Shown here in pieces: positions 26,490 to 34,984 of a stretch of 64,000 bases of DNA; position 1 is the first letter of the stretch, and each line of letters opens with the position of its first letter. The notes beneath the pieces are model-generated. The model was not told the origin of the DNA, did no database searches, and saw nothing but the letters and a program-made list of their open reading frames with translations. This DNA comes from Methylobacterium haplocladii (GTDB taxonomy: Bacteria; Pseudomonadota; Alphaproteobacteria; Rhizobiales; Beijerinckiaceae), in assembly GCF_007992175.1 (NCBI RefSeq), contig NZ_BJZT01000039.1:25090-89089 (forward strand). The letters run 5' to 3'. The position numbers and the translations under genes were made by a program.

Positions 26490-27818
26490 TCACGGCAACC
26501 TCCCGATCAGCCGCCACCACAGGAAGGCGAGCGGCGCGGCGATCACGAGGGAGACGAAGCCGCTGGCCAGCGTCAGCCGCGTGGCGTCGGCGAGGGAGAC
26601 GCGGCCGAGCTCCATCGACATGATGATCGGCGGTGCCTGATAGGGCAGCAGGATCGTCGAGTAGCCCACCACCTGCGCCATCACCACGGTCATCAGGTCG
26701 AGCCCGCTCGCCTGCGCGAGTTCGCCGGCGAGCGCCGTGTAGAGCGCCGGCGCGCCGTTGGCGGTGGCCGCGAACAGGAAGCCGACGGCGATGCCGGTCA
26801 GCGTCGCGAGGTTCTTTGCGAGATGGCCCGGCTCCAGGGGCGCGACGGCGAGGAGCGCGTGGCCGATGTCGCGGCCGAGCCCGGTCTCGTTGACCACCGC
26901 CGTCAGCCCGAACAGGGCCGCCACGTAGAAGCAGGTCTTCAACGGCACCTGCCCGAATGCGTCGGCCGGCAGGACGCCGACCCGCGGCAGCATCACGATC
27001 ACCGCCGCCGCGAGCCCGATCCAGGCCGGCGGGATGTGGTGCAGCCCGTCCGACATCCACAAAGCCAGCATGCCGAACAGGATCACGCCGAGCCGGCGTT
27101 CCGGGCCCGAGAGCGGCGGCAACGGCTCGGGCACCGCGTGTCCACCCGGGATCCGGTCGGGAAAGATCAGCACGGTGCAGAGGGTGAGGATCGCGCCCTT
27201 GACCACGGCCAGCACCGGCGCGTGCAGCCAGAGATACGGCAGGTAGGCGAGATGGATACCGAACAGCGTCTCGGCGGTGCCGGCCATGACGAGGTTCGGC
27301 ACGTTCGCCGGCAGGATCGCTGCAGAGAGCATCGGCGTCGCGATGCCGAAGGCGAGCAGCGCGCCGGTCCGGCCCGGGCGGCCCGGCGCCAGCCCGTAGG
27401 CGTCGCAGATCGCCATCACCACCGGGATCATCAGCGCGATCCGCCCGAGATTCGACGGCATCACGAAGGCGAGCAGGAACGAAAACGCCACCAGCCCGGC
27501 GATGAAGCCCGGATAGGAATCCGGCAGCCGGTCGCTGAGCGCGCGGGCGAGCCGGGCGCCGAGTCCGGTCCGGTTCATCGCCAGCCCCACCACCATGCCG
27601 CTCGTCACCAGCCAGAACGCCGAGGAGCTGAACCCGGAGAACACCGTGGTGGCCGGCGCGAGCTTCAGCAGCATCGCCAGGGCGAAGAACAGCAGCGCCG
27701 TGACGATCTCGGCGACGAGCCCGGTCGCCCACAGCCCCATGCACAGCACGAGCAGACCGCCGGTCAGGACGACCGTGTCGTGCGTCTCCCACATCCCTGT
27801 TAGCGCCGCGCTCATCAC
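26490..27818 (-). CDS. DASS/SLC13-family anion (dicarboxylate-like) permease
   Basis: 442 residues with about 11-12 transmembrane helices. It carries paired substrate/sodium-site-like motifs: VMPSNLGRIALMIP in the first half, then GIATPMLSAAILPANVPNLVMAG, and PYQAPPIIM near the end. These fit the divalent anion:Na+ symporter family, which imports dicarboxylates or sulfate. The Ser-Asn-Thr motif of classic members appears here as PSNLG. The substrate is not assignable; succinate would be logical beside sdhCDAB, but that is inference. It is divergent from the LysR gene, its probable regulator. Confidence 0.85.
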   Translation of the reverse strand: MMSAALTGMWETHDTVVLTGGLLVLCMGLWATGLVAEIVTALLFFALAMLLKLAPATTVFSGFSSSAFWLVTSGMVVGLAMNRTGLGARLARALSDRLPDSYPGFIAGLVAFSFLLAFVMPSNLGRIALMIPVVMAICDAYGLAPGRPGRTGALLAFGIATPMLSAAILPANVPNLVMAGTAETLFGIHLAYLPYLWLHAPVLAVVKGAILTLCTVLIFPDRIPGGHAVPEPLPPLSGPERRLGVILFGMLALWMSDGLHHIPPAWIGLAAAVIVMLPRVGVLPADAFGQVPLKTCFYVAALFGLTAVVNETGLGRDIGHALLAVAPLEPGHLAKNLATLTGIAVGFLFAATANGAPALYTALAGELAQASGLDLMTVVMAQVVGYSTILLPYQAPPIIMSMELGRVSLADATRLTLASGFVSLVIAAPLAFLWWRLIGRLP

Positions 27819-27870
27819 CGCGCGTCAAACCGCAAATTGGAACGGTTCGCAATTCGGATTTTCGGGTGGT

Positions 27871-27893
27871 ATCCTTCGCGAATGGCGAAGGAT
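27871..27893. promoter_or_regulatory. Palindromic operator candidate between permease and LysR genes
   Basis: Perfect 9-bp arms ATCCTTCGC and GCGAAGGAT with a 5-base spacer, centred in the 232-base divergent intergenic region. LysR-type regulators bind dyads of this size upstream of the divergent target, so this is the best operator candidate. Confidence 0.5.
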
Positions 27894-28050
27894 ATCGGCG
27901 ACTGCTCGCCTAGGATGTGTCGAATGCGCTATGCTCGGGTTCGCGATCAACGAAGAGCGAGCGGGCGATGAGATCTGTCGCAACGTCACCGCGCATCCCC
28001 CCCTCCCAGCCTGCGGGGCGAGGGGATGCGCGCAGCCCGCGGTTCTCATC

Positions 28051-28944
28051 ATGATGCGCTTCGATATCGTCGATCTCGGCCTGTTCCGCCACGTCGTGGA
28101 GGCCGGCTCGATCACGCATGGGGCGGAGCGGGCGCATCTGGCGCTGGCTGCGGCCTCGGCCCGGATCAAGGCGATGGAGGTGTCGCTCGGGGCGGCGCTG
28201 CTGGTGCGCGGCCGCCAAGGCGTGGTGCCGACGCCGGCCGGGCGCACGCTGCTCGCCCATGCCCGCACGCTGCTCGCCGAGATCGACCGCCTACAGGGCG
28301 ACCTGTCCGTGTTTGCCGGCGGCGCCGTCGGGCAGATCCGGGTGCTGTCGAACACCAATGCGCTCACCGAATTCCTGCCGGAAGCCCTCTCGGCCTATCT
28401 CGCGCTCCACACGGGCGTCAGCGTCGACATCGAGGAGCGCACCTCGGACGAGATCGTCGGGCTGGTGGCGGAAGGCACGGCCGATCTCGGCATCGTCGCC
28501 GGCACCGTCGACACCGGCACGCTGCAGACCTTTCCGTTCCGGCACGACCGCTTCGTGGCGGTGGTGGCGTCGAACCATGCCCTCAGTGCGCGAAAAGACC
28601 TCGCCTTCGCCGAGGTGCTCGACCACGACCTCGTCGGCCTCGACCGCTCGAGCGCCCTCACCCGCTTCCTCTCGGGCAAGGCCGCGCCGATCGGCAAGCC
28701 GATGCGGCTGCGGGTCCAGCTCCGCAGCTTCGACGCGGTCTGCCGCCTCGTCGAATCGGGCATCGGCCTCGGCATCGTGCCGGAGACCACCGCCCGCCGC
28801 GCCGCCCGTGGCCTCGGCATCGCCGTGGTGGAATTGCAGGATGCGTGGGCGGCGCGCGACCTCGCCCTCGTGGTTCGCGATCTCGATGCGCTGGCGCCGT
28901 TCGCGCAGGACTTCGTGGCCCATTTGCGCGAACTGCCGAGCTGA
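28051..28944 (+). CDS. LysR-family transcriptional regulator
   Basis: 297 residues. The N-terminal winged HTH reads FDIVDLGLFRHVVEAGSITHGAE, then LALAAASARIKAMEVSLGAALLVR. The C-terminal co-inducer domain is of the periplasmic-binding type (VRLRD-like strands, GTADLGIVAG, ESGIGLGIVPETTA). Two adjacent ATGs are at 28051 and 28054. It is divergent from the DASS permease, the classical arrangement for a LysR regulator and its target transporter; a 23-bp dyad lies between them. Confidence 0.93.
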   Translation: MMRFDIVDLGLFRHVVEAGSITHGAERAHLALAAASARIKAMEVSLGAALLVRGRQGVVPTPAGRTLLAHARTLLAEIDRLQGDLSVFAGGAVGQIRVLSNTNALTEFLPEALSAYLALHTGVSVDIEERTSDEIVGLVAEGTADLGIVAGTVDTGTLQTFPFRHDRFVAVVASNHALSARKDLAFAEVLDHDLVGLDRSSALTRFLSGKAAPIGKPMRLRVQLRSFDAVCRLVESGIGLGIVPETTARRAARGLGIAVVELQDAWAARDLALVVRDLDALAPFAQDFVAHLRELPS

Positions 28945-28974
28945 GCGAGTGCCGAGCGCGCCGGCACCCTCCCC

Positions 28975-29113
28975 GCCCCTCATGCTGAGGCGCCGTAGCG
29001 GAGCGGAGGCCTCGAAGCACCCGACCCCGCTGATCCCGTTCGCCGCGCGGGTGCCGGGAGAACCGGTCCGGGGGCCTTCGAGGTTCGCATCGCGAGCACC
29101 TCAGGTGAGGGGC
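28975..29113. repeat. Palindromic intergenic repeat
   Basis: Edges GCCCCTCATGCTGAGG (28975-28990) and CCTCAGGTGAGGGGC (29099-29113) are near-complementary. Inner segments (GGAGGCCTCGAAG against CCTTCGAGGTTCGC) also pair. It resembles the common alphaproteobacterial 'CCTCA..TGAGG' repeats. It fills the space between the convergent LysR and mntH genes and may serve as a bidirectional terminator. Confidence 0.7.
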
Positions 29114-29157
29114 GTTGGGGGTGCCAGATCGGTGGGCGCCGGCTGTTGTGGCTTCTC

Positions 29158-30513
29158 TCAGCCGAAAATCGTCTCGAACAACAGCTTCACGTTCAGCGCC
29201 ACGATCACCGCCGCGATCCCCCAGGCCAACAGCTTGAGCCAGCCCGGGATCACCAGCGCGCCCATCTTGGAGCGATCCGACACGAACTGCACCAGCGGGA
29301 TCACCGCAAAGGGCAGCTGCATCGAGAGCACGACCTGGCTCAGCACCAGGAGCTTCGCCGTGCCCCGGTCGCCGTAGAGCGCCGTGACGATCACCACCGG
29401 CACGATGGCGATGGCGCGGGTGATCAGCCGGCGCGCCCAATCCGGGATCTTGAGGTGGAGAAAGCCCTCCATCACGATCTGGCCGGCGAGGGTCGCGGTC
29501 ACCGTGGAGTTCAGCCCCGAGGCGAGGAGCGCCGCGGCGAACAGCGTCGAGGCGATGCCGACGCCGAGCAAGGGCGAGAGCAGCTCGTAGGCCTGCTCGA
29601 TCTCCTGCACCTCGGTGCGCCCGCCGGCATGGAACACGGAGGCCGCCATGATCAGGATCGAGGCGTTGACGAAGAGCGCGAGCATCAGCGCGATGGTGGA
29701 GTCGGCCACCGCGAAGCGCACGGCCTCGCGCTTGCCCTCGACGGTGCGCGGATAGGCGCGGGTCTGCACGATCGAGGAGTGGAGGTAGAGGTTGTGCGGC
29801 ATCACGGTGGCGCCGATGATGCCGATGGCGATGTAGAGGGCGGCCGGGTTCGTGACGATCTCGGACGACGGGAGGAACCCGCCGAGCACCGCCTGGATCG
29901 GCGGCGCGGCGAGCGCGATCTGGATGCCGAAGCAGACGAAGATCACCGCCAGCAGCGCGATCACGAAGGCCTCGAGGGTGCGGAACCCGCGCCGGAGCAG
30001 AAGCAGCACGAGCAGCACGTCGAGCGCCGTGATCACCGCGCCCATGACCAGCGGGATGCCGAAAAGAAGCTTCAGCGCAATCGCGGTGCCGATCACCTCG
30101 GCGAGGTCGCAGGCGATGATCGCGGTCTCGCAGGCGAGCCAGAGCGCGTAGCCGACGGGGCGCGGATAATGGTCGCGGCAGGCCTGGGCGAGGTCTCGGC
30201 CGGTGGCGATGCCCAGCCGGGCGGCGAGCGCCTGCAGGACGATCGCCATCAGGTTCGAGAGCAGGATGACGGCGAGCAGCGTGTAGCCGAACTGCGAGCC
30301 GCCCGCGATGTCCGTCGCCCAGTTGCCCGGGTCCATGTAGCCGACCGAGACCATGTAGCCCGGCCCGATGAAGCCCATCAGCCGGCGCAGCCAATGGCCG
30401 CCGGCCAGGACCGGCACACTGCCGTTGAGATGGCCGAGGCTCGGCTGTGCCTGCGTCTCGCGGGTGAAGCGCCAGCCACGGGTCGATTCGGTGGGATTCA
30501 AGAGGGCGTCCAT
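29158..30513 (-). CDS. mntH: Nramp-family divalent metal (Mn2+) transporter
   Basis: 451 residues, about 11 transmembrane helices. Proton-coupled import of Mn2+ and possibly Fe2+. The metal-site motif in helix 1 is MDPGNWATD. Helix 6 has VMPHNLYLHS. The Nramp consensus transport region is also present. The start at 30513 was chosen because the upstream alternative adds only a short Arg-rich stretch. It is divergent from the DtxR-type regulator gene and is presumably its target. Confidence 0.95.
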   Translation of the reverse strand: MDALLNPTESTRGWRFTRETQAQPSLGHLNGSVPVLAGGHWLRRLMGFIGPGYMVSVGYMDPGNWATDIAGGSQFGYTLLAVILLSNLMAIVLQALAARLGIATGRDLAQACRDHYPRPVGYALWLACETAIIACDLAEVIGTAIALKLLFGIPLVMGAVITALDVLLVLLLLRRGFRTLEAFVIALLAVIFVCFGIQIALAAPPIQAVLGGFLPSSEIVTNPAALYIAIGIIGATVMPHNLYLHSSIVQTRAYPRTVEGKREAVRFAVADSTIALMLALFVNASILIMAASVFHAGGRTEVQEIEQAYELLSPLLGVGIASTLFAAALLASGLNSTVTATLAGQIVMEGFLHLKIPDWARRLITRAIAIVPVVIVTALYGDRGTAKLLVLSQVVLSMQLPFAVIPLVQFVSDRSKMGALVIPGWLKLLAWGIAAVIVALNVKLLFETIFG

Positions 30514-30551
30514 GGGAGTCGGTCGCGAGAGAAGCCGGGACACGGCTCGAA

Positions 30552-30567
30552 TATAGCAGCAGCTATA
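30552..30567. promoter_or_regulatory. Inverted repeat, candidate MntR operator
   Basis: TATAGC, 4 bases, GCTATA. It lies 38 bases upstream of the mntH start, in an AT-rich island of the otherwise GC-rich divergent mntH-mntR region. Its position would block mntH transcription. The resemblance to known MntR boxes is only in general form (short AT-rich dyad). Confidence 0.5.
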
Positions 30568-30710
30568 CTTATGCGCCCAAGCTTTGCAACAGGGGTCGAG
30601 GTCGCAGGGAAGCGCGAGGAATCGACGCCACGGGATTCACGCATCGCCTCCGCTTCGGTTAAAAGATCGTCAGCCCCCCAGACGACCACGACAAGGACAC
30701 GGCCGAGAGC

Positions 30711-31169
30711 ATGCGGGAACCGCCGTCTTCCCCGCCCGACGGGCCGCTGATCGATCCGGAAGTCCATGTCGAGAGCTTTCGGCAGGCCCGCGAGGCGCGC
30801 CGGCTCGAGCTCGTCGAGGACTACGTCGAGTTGATCGCCGACCTGATCGGCGACGGCGGCGAGGCCCGGCAGGTCGACATCGCCGCCCGGCTCGGCGTGG
30901 CCCAGCCCACCGTCGCCAAGATGCTCAAGCGCCTGGCCGAGGACGGCCTCGTGCAGCAGCGCCCCTATCGCGGCGTGTTTCTCACGGCCTCCGGCGAAGC
31001 GCTGGCCGTGCAGTCGCGCGAGCGCCACCGCATCGTCGAGCGCTTCCTGTGCGCGCTCGGCGTCAGCGCGGAGACGGCCCGGCGCGACGCGGAGGGCATC
31101 GAGCACCATGTCAGCGCCGAGACGCTGGAGGCGTTCCGGCGTTTTTCGGATGGCCGCTCGGACGCTTGA
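30711..31169 (+). CDS. mntR: DtxR-family manganese-dependent regulator
   Basis: 152 residues. The N-terminal winged HTH contains ARQVDIAARLGVAQPTVAKMLKRL, then a wing with VQQRPYRGVFLT. The C-terminal dimerisation part includes HRIVERFLCALGVS, then ARRDAEGIEHHVSAETLEAF, with the Glu/His residues (EGIEHHVS) that bind the metal in DtxR/MntR proteins. The length matches MntR without the SH3 domain. It is divergent from mntH and expected to repress it when Mn2+ is sufficient. Confidence 0.93.
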   Translation: MREPPSSPPDGPLIDPEVHVESFRQAREARRLELVEDYVELIADLIGDGGEARQVDIAARLGVAQPTVAKMLKRLAEDGLVQQRPYRGVFLTASGEALAVQSRERHRIVERFLCALGVSAETARRDAEGIEHHVSAETLEAFRRFSDGRSDA

Positions 31170-31216
31170 GAATCCGCAATCCGCCCGGTTCGCTCAGATG
31201 GGCCGACCCTCCTCCT

Positions 31217-31256
31217 CCGTCGTTCCGGGGCCGCGCAGCGGAATTCGGAACGACGG
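31217..31256. repeat. Short palindromic repeat
   Basis: Perfect 11-bp arms CCGTCGTTCCG and CGGAACGACGG flank an 18-base GC-rich centre. The arm shares CCGGAACGAC with the end of the larger palindrome at 14875-15015. It sits between mntR and the next small gene and may double as the mntR terminator. Confidence 0.65.
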
Positions 31257-31298
31257 CGAATGCATCAAAATCCGCCACGGACGTCCAAGAGGTGTTGC

Positions 31299-31607
31299 AT
31301 GGATCTCGACAAGCAGGTCGCGGCGCTCGCCGCCGTCAGCAGCAACCACGACGAGGGCCTCAAGGCGCTCTCGGAAGGGCTGGCCGAGATGAGCGCCCGG
31401 CAGGTCGCCCACCAGATGGCGCTCGGCTTCCTGGCGAGCGTGCTGCGCTCGATCGATTCGGACCATTACGACGAGCGTCTCGGCGGCTACCTCGCCATGC
31501 TGCGCGACGCCCTCACCCGCGACGATCCCGATGCGGAACTGGCTGGCACCGTGCTCGAGACGGTGCAGCGGGTGCTGCAGCCTCAGGCAGAGAACGACGA
31601 CGCCTGA
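31299..31607 (+). CDS. Small hypothetical protein
   Basis: 102 residues from ATG at 31299 (MDLDKQVAALAAVSS). It is helical and Asp/Glu-rich, with no membrane segment and no motif I recognise. The central LGFLASVLRSIDSDHYDERLGGYLAML suggests a compact helical bundle. It starts 130 bases after mntR on the same strand and is separated from it by a palindrome. The function is unknown. Confidence 0.6.
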   Translation: MDLDKQVAALAAVSSNHDEGLKALSEGLAEMSARQVAHQMALGFLASVLRSIDSDHYDERLGGYLAMLRDALTRDDPDAELAGTVLETVQRVLQPQAENDDA

Positions 31608-31611
31608 CGGA

Positions 31612-31842
31612 TCAGGCGGCCTCGACGAGGCAGGCGAGTCGCACGGTGGCGACCACCAAATCGGCCTCGTCGCGCACAGAGACGACGATCACGCCTTCGT
31701 CGATCAGGCGGTCCGGGCAGGACGCATAGGAGGCCGCGACCGTCACGGCTGCGCGTTGGGCGGCGGCTGCATCGGGCAGTTCGCGGCCCTCGGCGTCACG
31801 GGCATCGACGCCGTTACGCGCGTCGAAGAAGAATCGCGGCAT
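31612..31842 (-). CDS. DUF6894-type small protein
   Basis: 76 residues starting MPRFFFDARNG. It is the second DUF6894 member in the window; compare 3495-3776. It has the aromatic PRFFFD start, the Asp-rich loop (DAEGRELPD), the alanine-rich helix and final strands (IVVSVRDEADLVVATV). The function is unknown. It converges with the upstream small gene, whose stop is 4 bases away. A perfect 10-bp palindrome GTGTATACAC lies upstream at 31912-31921 and could be an operator. Confidence 0.75.
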   Translation of the reverse strand: MPRFFFDARNGVDARDAEGRELPDAAAAQRAAVTVAASYASCPDRLIDEGVIVVSVRDEADLVVATVRLACLVEAA

Positions 31843-32009
31843 CGTGGTCCTCGTCGTCAGGTATCCCCAAGTCATCGGGGAATGGCCAAGCCGGCAGACG
31901 TCGCCGCCTGTGTGTATACACCCAGTTTTACCACGACCGCGTCACGTCGCCTAATGGGCGAGCGATCGTTTCAGGGCCATCACATCATGATGGTGGGCGG
32001 AATCGAGCA

Positions 32010-32201
32010 ATGACCGGGAGCGAAGAGAACCGGCTGGAACAGGCCGCTGCCCTGATTGCGAAGGCCTGCGACCTGTCTCGCGCGCAAGGCTCCTATCGGC
32101 TGCGCATCTTGATGGACATGGTCGCGCTCGAACTCGGCAGGGAGATCGCGCGGCTCTCACGCAGGGCCTCGGACAGCCGCGGTGACGGGCCGGGCTCCTG
32201 A
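32010..32201 (+). CDS. Small hypothetical protein
   Basis: 63 residues (MTGSEENRLEQAAALIAKACD), predicted helical throughout with a charged C-terminus. I do not recognise a family. A purine-rich GGAATCGAGCA stretch precedes the ATG. It is isolated between the DUF6894 gene and a DUF1508-like gene. Its coding status is plausible but not certain given its size. Confidence 0.45.
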   Translation: MTGSEENRLEQAAALIAKACDLSRAQGSYRLRILMDMVALELGREIARLSRRASDSRGDGPGS

Positions 32202-32397
32202 AACACCGTCTCGCCCGCCGGCGCCGCGTCGTTCGCGAGGCGGCTTCGGCGATGCGAGCGCTGTGAACAACGAGGATTGCGGGGAGAGCCGGCCTGCATC
32301 GCCGGCTAAGGCTTGATCAGGACTAAGCCCTTAACCCGTCTCCGCTTTCGCGACTGTATGCTGCACGACATTGAGATGAGGTGCCGGCGAGCGATCC

Positions 32398-32577
32398 ATG
32401 CAGTTCGAGGTGAACGAGGAGCGGCCCGGCCAATGGTCGTGGACCCTGCGCGGGACCCGCGGCGAAACCATCGCCCGTTCCCCTGTCGGCTATCCGAGCC
32501 AGGTCCAGGCCTCGGCCGCCGCCACCGCCTTCGCCCGCATGGTCGCCAAGGCCAGCGCACATATGCACGGGCGCTGA
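32398..32577 (+). CDS. DUF1508 (YegP)-like small protein
   Basis: 59 residues, ATG at 32398, TGA at 32575-32577. The pattern QWSWTLRGTRGETIARSPVGY followed by an Ala-rich helix matches one YegP/DUF1508 unit. That unit is a beta hairpin ending in a Ser-x-x-Y turn, then a helix starting SQVQASAAATAF. Members are small cytosolic proteins of unknown function, often as tandem repeats; here a single unit. It converges with the acyl-CoA ligase gene. Confidence 0.7.
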   Translation: MQFEVNEERPGQWSWTLRGTRGETIARSPVGYPSQVQASAAATAFARMVAKASAHMHGR

Positions 32578-32641
32578 TGTCCCTGGGTTGCGATGGTCCT
32601 GATCCTCAGCCCTTCGCCATCCGCCGCGCGCCTCCGGGGGC

Positions 32642-34189
32642 TCAGGCTTCGACCAACGCCTCCTCCGCCACGATCTCCGCCGAAACCCGCTCGGCGACGA
32701 GGCGCTTGTAGTCCACCTTGCCGTTCGGCGTCGTCGGCAGGCTGTCCACCCGCTCGATTGCCCGGGGTACGAGGTGCGGCGCCAGCGAGCGGCGCAGATG
32801 GCCCATCACGTCGGCGGTGTCGGCGCCGTTCCCGACCGGCACCGTCACCGCATGTATGCGCTGGCCGACACCGCGATCCGGCAGGCCGATCACCGCAGCC
32901 GCGCGGAAGGCCCCGGTCTCCATCAGGGCCGCCTCGACCTCGGTTGGGCTGACGCGGAACCCCTGCGTCTTGATCATCGCGTCCTCGCGGCCGAGGAAGC
33001 GCAGGAAGCCGTGATCGTCCGCCACCACGATGTCGCCCGAGCGGCAGACCGGGCGATCCTGTCCGGCCCTGGGAAACGGATCGGGCACCAGCACCCGCGC
33101 GGTATCGTCCGGCCGGTTCCAGTAGCCGAGCGACACGGTGGGTCCGCGATGGTGCAGGATGCCGGGCTCGCCCGGCCCCGCCCGCCGCCCGTCGGGCGTC
33201 ACCAGAAAGATCTCAGTCTCCGGGATGGCGCGGCCGATGGAATCCGGGTGGCGGTCGATCTCCTCCGGCGGCAGGTAGGTCGAGCGGAACGCCTCGGTCA
33301 GCCCGTACATCAGAAACAGCTCGGTCTCCGGCAGGCGATCCCGCAGCCGCCGGATCGTCGCGAGGGGCAGGCTTCCGCCGGAATTCGTGAGGTAGCGCAG
33401 GCTCGCGAGGTCGGCCTTGGCGAAGCGCGGGCTGGCGCGCGTCAGGAGCGTCCACAGGGTCGGGACGCCGGCAAGCCCGGTGATCCGGTGCGTCTCGATC
33501 GCCCGCACCACGTCGTCGCCGAGGCGGACGTTCAGGAGCACCAGCCGTGCCCCCTGCTCGACGCTGGTGAGCAGCTGGTTCAGGCCGTAATCGAACGAGA
33601 AGGGCAGCACCGAGAGGATGCGCTCGTCCGCGGTGATGCCGAGATAGGTCCTGACGATGCGCGTGCCGGCGAGCAGGTTCTCATGGCTCAGCATCACCCC
33701 CTTGGGCAGGCCGGTGGAGCCGGAGGTGTAGAGAATCGCGGCGAGCCCGTCGGGGGTCGGCTGCCGGGCGATGCCGGCGGCGGCGATCCCCTCCCCGTTC
33801 TCTCCGACCAGCAGGCCCAGCCCGGCGAGACCGTCCAGTTCGCTGCCGATCGCCGCATGGTGGGCCGGGTCGGTGACGAGGAGGCGGGCGCCGCAATCCT
33901 CGACGATGTGGCGGACCTGGCGCGGGCGCAGGCTCGGATGGATCGGCACGAAGACCGCGCCGGCGGCGCTCGCGGCGAAGATCGCGACGCATTCGGCACA
34001 GGATTTCGGCAACAGGATCGCCACCCGGTCGCCCGGCCCGACGCCGAGCGCCGTCATGCGTCGGGCGAGCGCTGCCATACGCCCGCGAAACGCGCCGTAG
34101 GTCAGCGCATCCGTGCCTTCGACCACGGCCACGCGGTCGGGCGCGCAGGCGCCGCCATCGAGGAGCTGGTGCAGCTGTGTTGGTGACAT
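32642..34189 (-). CDS. AMP-forming acyl-CoA/acyl-ACP ligase
   Basis: 515 residues of the ANL superfamily. ATP-binding motif: YTSGSTGLPKGVMLSH. Further core motifs: FSFDYG, NSGGSLP, LMYGLTEAF and the hinge GREDAMIKTQGFRVSPTEVE. The catalytic lysine is in PTTPNGKVDYK. Overall it resembles the acyl-CoA ligases paired with an acyl carrier protein in exosortase-A-type and exopolysaccharide clusters. It starts 9 bases after the carrier protein gene, so the two are co-transcribed. The acyl substrate is unknown. Confidence 0.88.
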   Translation of the reverse strand: MSPTQLHQLLDGGACAPDRVAVVEGTDALTYGAFRGRMAALARRMTALGVGPGDRVAILLPKSCAECVAIFAASAAGAVFVPIHPSLRPRQVRHIVEDCGARLLVTDPAHHAAIGSELDGLAGLGLLVGENGEGIAAAGIARQPTPDGLAAILYTSGSTGLPKGVMLSHENLLAGTRIVRTYLGITADERILSVLPFSFDYGLNQLLTSVEQGARLVLLNVRLGDDVVRAIETHRITGLAGVPTLWTLLTRASPRFAKADLASLRYLTNSGGSLPLATIRRLRDRLPETELFLMYGLTEAFRSTYLPPEEIDRHPDSIGRAIPETEIFLVTPDGRRAGPGEPGILHHRGPTVSLGYWNRPDDTARVLVPDPFPRAGQDRPVCRSGDIVVADDHGFLRFLGREDAMIKTQGFRVSPTEVEAALMETGAFRAAAVIGLPDRGVGQRIHAVTVPVGNGADTADVMGHLRRSLAPHLVPRAIERVDSLPTTPNGKVDYKRLVAERVSAEIVAEEALVEA

Positions 34190-34198
34190 CGGCGTCAG

Positions 34199-34462
34199 TT
34201 AGGAACCCGAACGCCTGTCGTCGACGTAGTGGGCCAAGGTGTCGACGCTCTCGAAATTGCCGAGATCGAACGCGTCCTCGTCGATCTCGAAGCCGTAGCG
34301 CTCGCCGAGATGCATCATCAGGTCGAGGATGCCGATGGAATCGAGCGCATCGCTCGTGACGAGCGAGGTCTGCCCGTCCACCGAGCCGGGGGGCAGGCCC
34401 GGATTGCGGGCCGCGATGAAGCCGAAGATCGCCTCCCGCACATCCGCGATGGACTGAACCAC
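34199..34462 (-). CDS. Acyl carrier protein
   Basis: 87 residues. The phosphopantetheine attachment site is Ser42 in SDALDSIGILDLMM, replacing the more usual DSLD/E with DSIG. Helix 1, the loop and an acidic C-terminal helix (FEIDEDAFDLGNFESVDTLAHYV) fit a freestanding carrier protein of secondary metabolism rather than the fatty acid synthase AcpP. It is encoded directly upstream of the AMP ligase, which probably loads it. No synthase, exosortase or transferase adjoins. Confidence 0.88.
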   Translation of the reverse strand: MVQSIADVREAIFGFIAARNPGLPPGSVDGQTSLVTSDALDSIGILDLMMHLGERYGFEIDEDAFDLGNFESVDTLAHYVDDRRSGS

Positions 34463-34587
34463 GTCCGTTTCTCCGTCAGCGCTTCCGACACGTGGCCGAT
34501 GCCGGCCGTCGGGAACCGGCGCGGCTTAAGCCGTTCGCGGCGCAGCGTCCACTCCGCGACCGGACTGCCCCTGCCGCCGGGACGACC

Positions 34588-34914
34588 TCACTCCGCGCAG
34601 ATCTTCGTCCCGGTGTCGTCGTTGGCCCAGCATCCCCGCGGTCCGCCCAGCGGCCGATAGCGTCCGGGCAGGGCGACGTTGCGGCCACCGAGATCGACGA
34701 AGCCGAAGGCGTAGCCGGGCTCGCCCATGTTCAGGCGGTAGGTCGGCTTGCCCGGCGCCGCGATGGCGAAGCTGCCGTCGCGATCGGTCGCCTGGAAGTC
34801 GCACGGATAGGCGCCGTCGTCGCTCGTGAAGCAGCGGGCCGGCCTCGCCTCCGCCGCGCTCGCGACGACGCAGAGAATCGCCACGGCGAACGGGAGTCTC
34901 GATCCGGCACGCAT
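34588..34914 (-). CDS. Secreted hypothetical protein
   Basis: 108 residues with a signal peptide (MRAGSRLPFAVAILCVVASAAEA). The mature part has four Cys (RCFTS, YPCDF, GCWAN, KICAE), probably two disulfides. The internal phrasing, a strand-rich FQATDRDGSFAIAAPGKPTYRL, suggests a small beta domain. No family is recognised. It is oriented with, but 125 bases upstream of, the carrier protein gene. Confidence 0.65.
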   Translation of the reverse strand: MRAGSRLPFAVAILCVVASAAEARPARCFTSDDGAYPCDFQATDRDGSFAIAAPGKPTYRLNMGEPGYAFGFVDLGGRNVALPGRYRPLGGPRGCWANDDTGTKICAE

Positions 34915-34984
34915 CGCGTTACCCTCCCGACCAGAGTTGGGCCTCACGGCGGATCCTAGCGCAGGCCTCGGCGGTGCGACAGCG

